Notes: generated from the letters alone by a model not told the origin. 6,594 nucleotides of DNA from Thermoprotei archaeon (GCA_003649445.1 QMRV01000102.1:1-6594), one strand, 5' to 3'; numbered from the stretch's first letter, positions 1-5,114 are shown. Program-made: numbers and translations.

Positions 1-1
1 T

Positions 2-733
2 AAAAAGTATCTTGACTGCTTTAAGTCAGAGCCACTTGTAGTAGTCAGAGGCTATGAGTTAATTAAATGGACTCCACTAAGTCCACTAACAAGATATGAT
101 CCAGAAACAAGAAGCCTCGTACCTGTATTCGACTTCGAGAATATAGTAGATTCATATAGATATACCGTTAAAAGATGGAACAGCTACAGAGCTCCAGATA
201 TTTATGATTTAGTACTTCTACAGGGACGTATTAGAAATCCCTTTGCTAGACCACTAGCAATATATAAAGAAGCTAAAAAACTATTCGATCCAAGCTTACC
301 TGACATCTCTGAGCAAGTTCTCAGCTACCACTTCAATAAGCACGTCAAAGCTATGTGGAAAGGAAACACTGCACTAGTCTACGCGGATACAGGAATACTA
401 CCAATTAAAATCTACTATTTTGAAGGCAAAGATGCTCCGCTCTTCGCTAGAATCCTGTGTCAGCTCCCAGGAGCATTTTCAGCCGTAATAGATGTCAATA
501 AAGCCGTTTTAGCAGCACAATACCCGTGCATCTACGAAGCCTATATTATGCAGGAGGCAGAATGCTTTAAAGTGAAAATGCCTTATCCACCATTTATTCA
601 GTCAGGTGTAAGTATAGTAAAAGTGTTTCCACTATTATGGAAGTATGTTGAAAATAAGAAATGGGTATTCAGAGAAGAACTAGCTATACCGGTAAGAAAT
701 ACTGCTAGACTAAAACTTAATAACTCTGCCTAA
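2..733 (+). CDS. Probable HTH transcriptional regulator with Lrp-like sensor half (5' end outside window)
   Basis: The reading frame is open from the window edge to the TAA at 731-733, giving 243 visible residues. An internal ATG at 353 is not the start, because the sequence before it in the same frame is clearly coding. Residues 66-116 look like a helix-turn-helix unit: an Asp-rich helix start (DIYDLVLLQGRI), a second helix around ARPLAIYKEAKKLF, and a recognition-like segment SEQVLSYHFNKHV followed by Trp. This layout (seg-VSYHFxxHV-xxW) is common in archaeal Lrp/AsnC-like regulators. Residues 120-195 alternate strand-helix-strand (IKIYYFEG, APLFARILCQLPGAF, AVLAAQYPCIYEAYI), which fits a small-molecule-sensing ACT/RAM-like fold. 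The part before residue 60 may be a preceding sensor repeat. No ligand or target can be read. The family call is inferred from pattern only; a DNA-binding regulator is likely, exact family uncertain. Confidence 0.55.
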   Translation, partial: KKYLDCFKSEPLVVVRGYELIKWTPLSPLTRYDPETRSLVPVFDFENIVDSYRYTVKRWNSYRAPDIYDLVLLQGRIRNPFARPLAIYKEAKKLFDPSLPDISEQVLSYHFNKHVKAMWKGNTALVYADTGILPIKIYYFEGKDAPLFARILCQLPGAFSAVIDVNKAVLAAQYPCIYEAYIMQEAECFKVKMPYPPFIQSGVSIVKVFPLLWKYVENKKWVFREELAIPVRNTARLKLNNSA

Positions 734-852
734 AGCTTCAATTCTACTAAAAGGATTCGTAAACAAACCGGTATTATAATAGCGTACATTAGCTAAGTTT
801 ATCATTCTAGTATATTATAGAACTTTCTGTAGGAATCTTTCGGTGAAAATTA

Positions 853-951
853 CTATTTTGCTGGAAGTTCTCTCCATAGCTCTCGTTCACTCAGCGTTAT
901 TCTTAGTCTTCTAAGCTCGATTCGCACACTATCTGCAAACTCAACATTCAT
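853..951 (-). CDS. Unrecognised 32-residue ORF, charged and helical
   Basis: ATG at 951 to TAG at 853-855 on the minus strand. The peptide begins MNVEFADSVRIELRRLRI and ends in SERELWRELPAK. It is rich in Arg and Glu with regularly spaced Leu/Ile, so it probably forms an amphipathic helix pair. An in-frame TAG lies only a few codons upstream, so the ATG is the only sensible start. An AT-rich box (AATATTTATT on the minus strand, 983-992) lies about 36 bases upstream, a fitting TATA position for a short leader. It follows the nucleotidyltransferase gene on the same strand after about 107 bases. The IELRRLRITLSERE stretch loosely resembles the helical part of small CopG/AbrB-type antitoxins, so it could be a small antitoxin, the stub of one, or chance. 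I do not recognise a family. Confidence 0.35.
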   Translation of the reverse strand: MNVEFADSVRIELRRLRITLSERELWRELPAK

Positions 952-982
952 GATACTTCTACTCTTCTACATTAACAATAGC

Positions 983-992
983 AATAAATATT
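983..992 (-). promoter_or_regulatory. Possible TATA box for the 32-codon ORF
   Basis: AATATTTATT read on the minus strand, centred about 36 bases before the ATG at 951. An archaeal start site about 25 bases downstream would give a leader of roughly 11 bases. AT-rich boxes are frequent in this DNA, so position is the only support. Confidence 0.3.
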
Positions 993-1058
993 TTGACTAC
1001 CTGTAACTTAAATTACTTCGGCTAAGTTTCTTAAGTACATGAGCTGGCCTTGAGCTAC

Positions 1059-1898
1059 CTATATGACTACTCTGATGTATTTTCTTTTTCTCCGGGCTAT
1101 GAGAAAAGCTACTACTCTAACTACATTCTTTTCTATTCCATAAGACACAATAGCAGGATCACCTATGTTCTTCAGCAAATATTTTACGTAAATCCATCTC
1201 GGAAATTTAAGCTCAACTATACCGCCTATAACTCTAGACACTTCTTCAAGTAGCCTATCAGCTACACCTATCTCTACTCTCTTGCCACGTCTAAGCCCTA
1301 CTAGCTCTCTAAAAACCTCCAAGACTTCCCGGCCACATAATTTCTCGGCAGCAGCATATACTTCTTCATTAGATACAGGAATATTGTTTAGTTCTCTTGC
1401 GCTCCTATATCTTAGTGCATGTCTCAGAGAATGATATAAGTGGTGAACAACTCTTCTCCCATTTCTCTGGAAATAGTAATCTGCAGCTATACCATACGCT
1501 ACTACAGAAGACCTCCTAAAAACTTCCAGTGTATAACTCGTTATTCTAGGGCTTAATGAATTAAGCCAATCTAATACTTTTTCACTCGAATAGTAGAGTA
1601 CTATAGAGTCTTTTTTAATCCAGTGAACAAGAGGACTCCCAGCAACAGCAGCTTCCTCTACTTCACCCTTCTCGAAAACTACCATAGACACTTTAAAGCC
1701 GTCTACGCTCTCCTCTATACTTCTCCCACTTTCATCAATTTTATCATTCATTACTAGTAGAACATCTATGTCGCTCAGCCCCCACACAAAGTCTCTAGGC
1801 CGTGTAGCAGACCCAAACACTATAATAGCTAAAACTCTCTCCCCGTAGCTCTTCAGTACACAATGTACTATTTTATCAAATAATGCTTTTAGATCCAC
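1059..1898 (-). CDS. MNT-type nucleotidyltransferase with long helical C-terminal region (HEPN-like motif)
   Basis: A 279-residue protein with a GTG start at 1898; an in-frame TAA lies about 18 codons upstream with no other ATG, GTG or TTG between, so the start is firm. The N-terminal part is a polymerase-beta-fold nucleotidyltransferase: VLAIIVFGSATRPRDF holds the Gly29-Ser30 motif and SDIDVLLVM holds Asp43 and Asp45. The GS-to-DxD gap is 12 residues, slightly longer than the usual 10. The third acidic residue expected on the next strand is not obvious (KVSMVVFEK, Ser71). The rest, from about residue 105, is mostly helical and basic. It contains Arg148-x4-His153-x-Tyr155, which matches the Rx4HxY pattern of HEPN RNases, but the Asn after Arg is missing. 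In MNT-HEPN systems the transferase adds AMP to the HEPN toxin and silences it; a fused form is possible here but unproven. It lies downstream of vapBC on the same strand, about 107 bases away. Confidence 0.75.
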   Translation of the reverse strand: MDLKALFDKIVHCVLKSYGERVLAIIVFGSATRPRDFVWGLSDIDVLLVMNDKIDESGRSIEESVDGFKVSMVVFEKGEVEEAAVAGSPLVHWIKKDSIVLYYSSEKVLDWLNSLSPRITSYTLEVFRRSSVVAYGIAADYYFQRNGRRVVHHLYHSLRHALRYRSARELNNIPVSNEEVYAAAEKLCGREVLEVFRELVGLRRGKRVEIGVADRLLEEVSRVIGGIVELKFPRWIYVKYLLKNIGDPAIVSYGIEKNVVRVVAFLIARRKRKYIRVVI

Positions 1899-1920
1899 GA
1901 TATTTTCGAGAAAACTAAGG

Positions 1921-1926
1921 AATAAA
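1921..1926 (-). promoter_or_regulatory. Possible TATA box for the nucleotidyltransferase gene
   Basis: TTTATT on the minus strand at -28 to -23 from the GTG at 1898. This is the spacing expected when transcription starts at or next to the start codon. No Shine-Dalgarno sequence is present before the GTG, which agrees with a leaderless message. Confidence 0.4.
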
Positions 1927-1972
1927 GCTATCTTCGCGAAAACTGGTCTACTTTATGCGCGAACTCCATAGC

Positions 1973-1993
1973 ACTTAAGAGATAGGCTTAAGT
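1973..1993. repeat. 7-bp perfect inverted repeat between vapC and the nucleotidyltransferase
   Basis: ACTTAAG (1973-1979) and CTTAAGT (1987-1993) with a 7-base spacer. It starts 12 bases past the vapC stop codon (minus-strand direction) and about 75 bases before the next gene. It could be a weak hairpin at the end of the vapBC transcript or a regulator site. Each arm contains the palindrome CTTAAG, so it can also be read as a direct repeat spaced 13 bases. Confidence 0.45.
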
Positions 1994-2005
1994 CATCGCC
2001 AAGAC

Positions 2006-2455
2006 TCATTTACTTAAATAAATTTTAAGTTCTCTAGGAGTAATAACAGTGTCTTCTATATCGTATTCTTTTTTCTTAAGAAATTCTATAAATTCCTCAT
2101 CAATTGTCAAAAACTTTAAATTCAATACTTTAGCCGTAGTATAGTATAGTGCATCTATATAGTCTTTATGTCCCCGCTTATATATTTCAACAGCACTTAC
2201 ATATGCTTCTGCCGGCGGGTAAGCTAAATTATAAGTCTTCCTTATAGCCTCAAGACCAATCCTAATTCTTTCGAAATTCTCTAAGCCAACTATTTTCAAA
2301 ATTTTCCAAATAGCTTCCAATACCCCTACTTCAAGATAATACACATCAATTTTCCTAAAAAGAGGTATAGCTTCCTCAGCCTCCTCCTCCACTTCTACAC
2401 CTAAAGCAGGTAGCAGAAAAGTAGTGTCAATAAGTACTCTAAGCCTCTTCTTCAA
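2006..2455 (-). CDS. vapC: VapC-type PIN-domain ribonuclease toxin
   Basis: A 149-residue PIN-domain protein, the usual length for archaeal VapC. The four acidic positions expected for the metal-dependent active site are visible: Asp10 in VLIDTTFLLP, Glu47 in VLEAIWKI, Asp101 in DYIDALYYTTA (Asp98 also near) and Asp119 in FLTIDEEF. The PIN family is known to cleave RNA, often tRNA, rRNA or mRNA, and is held inactive by the partner antitoxin. The start is TTG at 2455, inside the end of vapB: the two genes overlap by 17 bases, so translation is probably coupled. No other start codon lies near enough upstream to be preferred, and the first strand (RLRVLID) begins right after it. Intact, with no sign of decay. 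Confidence 0.9.
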   Translation of the reverse strand: MKKRLRVLIDTTFLLPALGVEVEEEAEEAIPLFRKIDVYYLEVGVLEAIWKILKIVGLENFERIRIGLEAIRKTYNLAYPPAEAYVSAVEIYKRGHKDYIDALYYTTAKVLNLKFLTIDEEFIEFLKKKEYDIEDTVITPRELKIYLSK

Positions 2456-2687
2456 TGTATTTTTTCTGCCTTACAACACTCTCCTCCTCTAACTCCCTTA
2501 AAGTAACTTTAGCAAATTTTTCACCATATACCGAAAGCCAAATAGCGTCAGGAATAACTCTAAGAACTACACTATCACCTCTAACCTCTAGCCTCAGCCT
2601 CGACCCCTCTTCAATACCTAGAGCCTCAGCCACAGCCTTAGGAATAACAATAGTCCTCCTCCTACCAACCCTAACTTCCGTAATCAT
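2439..2687 (-). CDS. vapB: VapB antitoxin, AbrB/SpoVT swapped-hairpin type
   Basis: An 82-residue antitoxin. Residues 3-45 form the AbrB-type DNA-binding domain: VRVGRRRTIVIPKAVAEALG followed by IEEGSRLRLEV, the classic 'R-x-T-I-x-I-P-K' strand and the 'G-I-x-x-G-x-x-L' turn. Residues 55-80 (KVTLRELEEESVVRQKKY) are the C-terminal segment that wraps the toxin. I chose the ATG at 2687 rather than the in-frame ATG at 2738: the extra 17 residues are hydrophobic and AT-derived, lie over a TATA-like sequence, and have no place in this fold. The antitoxin neutralises VapC and, with it, normally represses its own promoter. It is the first gene of the pair and overlaps vapC by 17 bases. Confidence 0.9.
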   Translation of the reverse strand: MITEVRVGRRRTIVIPKAVAEALGIEEGSRLRLEVRGDSVVLRVIPDAIWLSVYGEKFAKVTLRELEEESVVRQKKYIEEEA

Positions 2688-2715
2688 AAAATATCCGAAT
2701 ATTATAGTAAGACAG

Positions 2716-2725
2716 AAAATAAAAA
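2716..2725 (-). promoter_or_regulatory. TATA-like box of the vapBC operon
   Basis: TTTTTATTTT on the minus strand, centred about 33 bases before the ATG at 2687. This predicts a leader of roughly 8 bases and supports the shorter vapB start, since the longer reading would be translated across the promoter itself. Confidence 0.5.
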
Positions 2726-2837
2726 TTTTCCGATTCATGAACTATACTCAGATTAATATTGCTTTCAGACTACTTCATAGAAACTCACTCCACATAGCAT
2801 AAAGAAGTACTCTCTGGTCAAAAGACTCAATACGTCA

Positions 2838-2863
2838 ATACTGTAAACTACTCAACACAGTAT
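2838..2863. repeat. 7-bp perfect inverted repeat upstream of the trmO remnant
   Basis: ATACTGT (2838-2844) and ACAGTAT (2857-2863), with a 12-base spacer. It lies in the 143-base stretch between the vapBC promoter region and the trmO remnant, where I see no gene. It may be an old operator or a chance match in AT-rich DNA. Confidence 0.3.
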
Positions 2864-2881
2864 AGAAAACTAGAACAAGGA

Positions 2882-3117
2882 ATAGTCTATAAGCCTATCG
2901 GTGTAATAAGAACACCGTTTAAAAGTCCCAATACAGCCTACAGCTGGAAAAGGCATTAAAAGAGTTGTCGAAATCTACCCAGAGTAACGTAGAAGGCCTA
3001 AAAGACCTCGAAGGATTCTCTCACATAATACTCATTTACCACTTCCACTTAATTAAGAAGCCCCTGCTGAGAGTTACTCCATACATGGATAATTTTCTAT
3101 TTACTACTAGGAACACG
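2882..3117 (+). pseudogene. trmO: trmO (tsaA) remnant: tRNA t6A37 methyltransferase, frameshifted and 3'-truncated
   Basis: Three consecutive reading frames together spell a TrmO/YaeB N-terminal half. Frame 1 (2882-2929) gives VYKPIGVIRTPFKSP; frame 2 (2931-2984) gives IQPTAGKGIKRVVEIYPE; frame 3 (from 2989) gives VEGLKDLEGFSHIILIYHFH and then KKPLLRVTPYMD and FTTRN before a TAG at 3116. TrmO methylates the threonylcarbamoyl-adenosine at position 37 of some tRNAs. The second shift is explained by one extra A in GAGTAACGTAGAA (2982-2994; GAGTACGTAGAA restores Tyr-Val-Glu). The first shift coincides with loss of a few residues between SP and IQP. The C-terminal part, which in the family continues after the FxTR motif with RPNPIG, is gone, and a few residues before FLFTTR also seem lost. 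There is no start codon at the expected place (ATA at 2882). It cannot make a working enzyme. Confidence 0.85.
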
Positions 3118-3551
3118 TAGTAGTGTTATTGGCGCCAAAGCTGTTAATGAAAGTACGTATGCAGACGTTGAAACAACTAGTACTGGAGTCAAGTTCAATG
3201 CTAATCCTATAACTATAAAAACTAGTGATGTTAAAGCGACTATGCCTGTTGTCTTCACATGATACCTTGAAATACATAACCTTTTGCCGCATCTCCTTAA
3301 AACGTAGTCTACTATGAGGAAGAGAGGTGTTAAGTAAACTAGTCCTATGAGAGTGCTTGCTATGAAACCTGCGAAAACTGCTTCAAATTCGCTGTTTAAG
3401 CTAAATAAGGGCCGCTGAGTGCACGGCTCTACTACCCGTTATCTCGGTTATAGGTGTTAGCTAGTTTCTTCATTACGAGAATCTGCTTTAGAGTCTTCTC
3501 GTAGTCAGGCAATATCTCCACTATGTTTCTGTAGCCAAGAAAATCTGGCAT
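3097..3551 (-). pseudogene. Decayed gene for a small membrane protein, split by a frameshift
   Basis: Two pieces on the minus strand. Piece 1 is a 39-codon ORF (ATG at 3551 to TAG at 3432) starting MPDFLGYRNIVEILPDYEKT, charged and soluble-looking. Piece 2 is an open frame from 3438 to TAG at 3097, 113 codons without a usable upstream start. It holds three clear membrane segments: around AVFAGFIASTLIGLVYLTPL, GIVALTSLVFIVIGLALNL and VLVVSTSAYVLSLTALAPIT, with a basic loop (VLRRCGKRL) between the first two. The pieces overlap by a few bases in adjacent frames, so a one-base change near 3440 would join them into a roughly 150-residue protein with a cytoplasmic N-terminus. The last codons of piece 2 are the antisense of the trmO remnant, so its original 3' end is probably lost as well. 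I do not recognise the family. Alternative: two unrelated fragments. Confidence 0.5.
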
Positions 3552-3626
3552 AATAAATAGGTAGAAATGTAGAATGTGACTCTGCCATTACAAAACTATG
3601 AAAACATTTATTTTTCTCAAAGTAGC

Positions 3627-3726
3627 TATTAATAGGGTCACTATCATATTATGCTGAGGCGATAAAATGGGCATTAAGTCTACAGAGCCTAATAACACAT
3701 TACTTGCCTTAGCTACGGACTTGTAG
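3627..3726 (+). other. Upstream region of the RNA ligase with a possible 19-codon leader ORF
   Basis: The roughly 200 bases between the decayed membrane gene and the RNA ligase hold no recognised gene. There is a TATA-like CTATTAATAG at 3626-3635 and, starting at 3667, a 19-codon ORF (MGIKSTEPNN to TAG at 3724). Its ATG is preceded by GAGGCGAT (3656-3663), one mismatch from the crenarchaeal ribosome-site consensus GAGGTGAT. It could be a translated leader of the ligase transcript, or chance. Confidence 0.2.
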
Positions 3727-3744
3727 GTAGGCTACTATTTTGCA

Positions 3745-3751
3745 TGAGGTG
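3745..3751 (+). promoter_or_regulatory. Ribosome binding site TGAGGTG that fixes the RNA ligase start
   Basis: TGAGGTG is a perfect match to the crenarchaeal anti-Shine-Dalgarno complement. It ends 6 bases before the TTG at 3758, the ideal spacing, and overlaps the alternative starts TTG 3740 and GTG 3749, which argues against both. Confidence 0.6.
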
Positions 3752-3757
3752 TCTTCT

Positions 3758-4618
3758 TTGAAGAAATATCCAAATATCTATACGGTGGAGGAGTTTGAAG
3801 CCATAGTTAAGATAATTTCAGAGCTACTGGATCTCGACGCGTATATTGAACCAAAATACGACGGCTCTAACGTAACGGTCGTAGAGGGGGCATTCTACAC
3901 GAGAAATCTCAATCCGCTCCCGAAAAACTTTGAAGAAAGTGTGAGAAGAGCGCTAGGAGAGAAGTATTGTGCTTTAGTTAAGCTGAGCAAGAAGTATCAG
4001 GTATTCTTTGAGCTTGGAGGAGCTAAGAACTCACCCGCAGGATTTACAGATGCATGGAATGGCGATTGGGATTATCGTATTTTCGATCTTATGTTAGGGT
4101 CACAGTTCTTACTTCCCGAGAAGGTGGAGAAGTTATGTAAAGAGTACGGATTGAAGTTCGTTGGATTCAAGGTGGTATCGGTTAGAGAAGTCTTAGAATC
4201 ATGGAAGGATTTGCTACTGAAATACCAGTGCTATGAGGGCTTTGTTCTCAAGATTTTTCCACCTTTAAGCGTTCTAAAGAAGATACCGCATCATAGACAG
4301 TATAACGCAGTTTTAGTGAAGTTTAAGCATGAGTATGTTGGCGAGGTTAGGGGAATTATTGTAAGGAAGAAGAAGGAGAAGGGCAAGGTTGTGGCAGTAA
4401 GGAAACCTCCATTAGTAAAGAGCGAGATCATGGGAGCAATTAACAAAGCTCACCTTGAATTAGGTGATGCAATTTTTGATAAAAAGAAGGCTGTACCATT
4501 AATCTTCAGAAAGGTGAAAGAGGAAGCAGTTAAGCATAATTGTGCTGTCCCTAAAGCATCTCAAATTCTCAGATATTACATGGAGTATATTAATAAGCTA
4601 AAGAGCGAAGAGAGATGA
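3758..4618 (+). CDS. ATP-dependent RNA ligase (covalent nucleotidyltransferase superfamily)
   Basis: A 286-residue protein from the TTG at 3758, chosen because TGAGGTG lies 6 bases upstream; an in-frame TTG at 3740 would add 6 residues. All superfamily motifs are present: motif I KYDGSN with the AMP-accepting Lys33, motif Ia YTRN (Arg49), motif III FFELGG (Glu85), motif IIIa WDYRIFDL, motif IV YEGFVLK (Glu160, Lys165) and motif V VKFKH (Lys188, Lys190). KxDGxN favours RNA ligase over DNA ligase. The family seals 5'-phosphate to 3'-hydroxyl RNA ends through enzyme-AMP and RNA-AMP intermediates. The C-terminal part (about 200-286) is helical and Lys-rich and may bind RNA. It is clearly shorter than the Pab1020-type archaeal ligases as I recall them (about 370-390 residues), so it is closer to the compact RNA_ligase-domain (Rnl2-like) type. 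It stands alone in its own transcript; the substrate is unknown. Confidence 0.88.
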   Translation: MKKYPNIYTVEEFEAIVKIISELLDLDAYIEPKYDGSNVTVVEGAFYTRNLNPLPKNFEESVRRALGEKYCALVKLSKKYQVFFELGGAKNSPAGFTDAWNGDWDYRIFDLMLGSQFLLPEKVEKLCKEYGLKFVGFKVVSVREVLESWKDLLLKYQCYEGFVLKIFPPLSVLKKIPHHRQYNAVLVKFKHEYVGEVRGIIVRKKKEKGKVVAVRKPPLVKSEIMGAINKAHLELGDAIFDKKKAVPLIFRKVKEEAVKHNCAVPKASQILRYYMEYINKLKSEER

Positions 4619-4640
4619 AGATATCGAGTTCTCTCTTCAT
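4607..4640 (+). terminator. Hairpin region overlapping the RNA ligase stop codon
   Basis: GAAGAGAG (4607-4614) pairs perfectly with CTCTCTTC (4631-4638), an 8-bp stem enclosing the TGA. A second, mutually exclusive pairing, ATGAAGA (4615-4621) with TCTTCAT (4634-4640), uses the same 3' arm. There is no strong T-run after it. It may mark the transcript end or protect it. Confidence 0.35.
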
Positions 4641-4669
4641 GATTTATACTGTGCCGAGATCCTTAGGGA

Positions 4670-4789
4670 GTGTTGCCTGAGCTTACCCATGATAGTGCCC
4701 TATCTAGCGCCTATACTGAATACTTTAACGAGACCATAGAAGCAAAACGGCGTTTCTCACCTTACCTCTTATTCATCATGCTTTCTTAA
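4670..4789 (+). other. Stretch between RNA ligase and antitoxin gene; possible 39-codon ORF
   Basis: The bases from 4641 to 4784 contain no recognisable gene. The longest plausible frame runs from GTG 4670 to TAA 4787, 39 codons, with an internal YTEYFNETIEAKRRF segment and a hydrophobic end. It lacks a ribosome site and a promoter of its own, and its stop lies inside the TATA box of the next gene, so it is probably not expressed or is a remnant. Confidence 0.12.
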
Positions 4790-4799
4790 ATATATAAAT
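4785..4799 (+). promoter_or_regulatory. Strong TATA box of the ribbon-helix-helix gene
   Basis: CTTAAATATATAAAT is the best TATA match in the window. A start about 25 bases downstream of its centre falls near 4817, leaving a leader of about 28 bases before the ATG at 4845, in which the tandem palindromes lie. Confidence 0.6.
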
Positions 4800-4825
4800 G
4801 AGGAAGTATTCATATCCTGTAAATC

Positions 4826-4845
4826 TGGATTTCCACGGATATCCA
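4826..4845 (+). promoter_or_regulatory. Putative autoregulatory operator: two adjacent 10-bp near-palindromes
   Basis: TGGATTTCCA (4826-4835) is followed directly by CGGATATCCA (4836-4845). Each has GGA/TCC arms around an AT-rich centre, and the pair is spaced exactly one helical turn. The second ends on the A of the ATG. Ribbon-helix-helix antitoxins typically bind such tandem short palindromes cooperatively and repress their own gene. The link to the adjacent protein is inferred. Confidence 0.5.
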
Positions 4846-5053
4846 TGCCTACTCTCCTCGTTAAGAACATGCCTGAAGACCTCATGAGAGAATTGAGGAG
4901 GCTGAAGGTTGAGCTAGGCTGTAGAACGTGGGTAGAGCTCTTACAAAAGCTTGTTAGGCTTAGATTGAGGACGTGGTAGTCATCGAGGGAGAGGATCTAG
5001 AGGAGATGAGAGAGGCCGTCGACGAGTTTCTAGAGCTAAGGAAGTTGCAGTAG
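4845..5053 (+). pseudogene. Orphan ribbon-helix-helix (VapB/CopG-like) antitoxin, apparently frameshifted
   Basis: The first frame (ATG 4845 to TAG 4977) gives 44 residues: a strand MPTLLVKNMP, helix EDLMRELRRLKVELGC, and second helix RTWVELLQKLVRL. This is the full ribbon-helix-helix DNA-binding unit of archaeal VapB-type antitoxins. The frame then stops, but the overlapping frame from 4973 to TAG 5051 reads VVVIEGEDLEEMREAVDEFL and ends LELRKLQ, an acidic helical segment fitting the toxin-binding tail. One base added near 4972 (AGG ACx GTG) would fuse them into a protein of about 69 residues. No PIN or other toxin gene follows; the next gene is convergent. Either it is a dying antitoxin that lost its toxin, or the 44-residue form is still a working repressor. 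A real second mini-gene from GTG 4973 is less likely. Confidence 0.65.
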
Positions 5054-5086
5054 GGCCTCTCATGCTGCAAGAAACTATTGCAACTT
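5042..5086. terminator. Inverted repeats between convergent genes, possible terminator
   Basis: AAGTTGCA (5042-5049) and TGCAACTT (5079-5086) form a perfect 8-bp inverted repeat. A nested alternative pairs TTGCAG (5045-5050) with CTGCAA (5065-5070). The repeats lie between the end of the antitoxin gene and the end of the minus-strand sulfatase-like gene (stop at 5115), where a two-way terminator is expected. No clear T-run accompanies them. Confidence 0.4.
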
Positions 5087-5114
5087 TCTCAGCAATCACA
5101 TGCAATTACCTTCT

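Noticed and set aside
353..733. Separate 126-residue gene starting at ATG 353
   Set aside because: The same frame is open and protein-like up to the window edge, including the helix-turn-helix just before 353, so 353 is an internal Met.
805..822. TTCTA/TAGAA inverted repeat downstream of the left-edge regulator
   Set aside because: Only 5 bp per arm in very AT-rich DNA and no T-run; too weak to call a terminator.
1050..1253. 67-codon plus-strand frame rich in Tyr and Ser
   Set aside because: Antisense of the 3' end of the nucleotidyltransferase gene, no protein-like features.
2688..2738. N-terminal extension of VapB from the ATG at 2738, hydrophobic and resembling a signal peptide
   Set aside because: It covers the TATA-like box of vapBC and adds 17 residues that do not fit the AbrB fold; the ATG at 2687 gives a standard antitoxin.
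2455..2802. 115-codon plus-strand frame over vapB
   Set aside because: Antisense shadow of vapB; Ser/Leu-rich with no motif.
3107..3292. 61-codon minus-strand ORF with an ATG start
   Set aside because: Cys/Ser-rich in a different frame from the clear membrane-protein signal at the same place; taken as a shadow of it.
3740..3757. RNA ligase start at TTG 3740 or GTG 3749
   Set aside because: The TGAGGTG ribosome site overlaps both; spacing fits TTG 3758. The difference is at most 6 residues and does not touch a motif.
4773..4779. C-box-like ATGATGA on the minus strand, possible C/D box guide RNA
   Set aside because: No CTGA D box at a suitable distance and no good C'/D' pair; a chance match.
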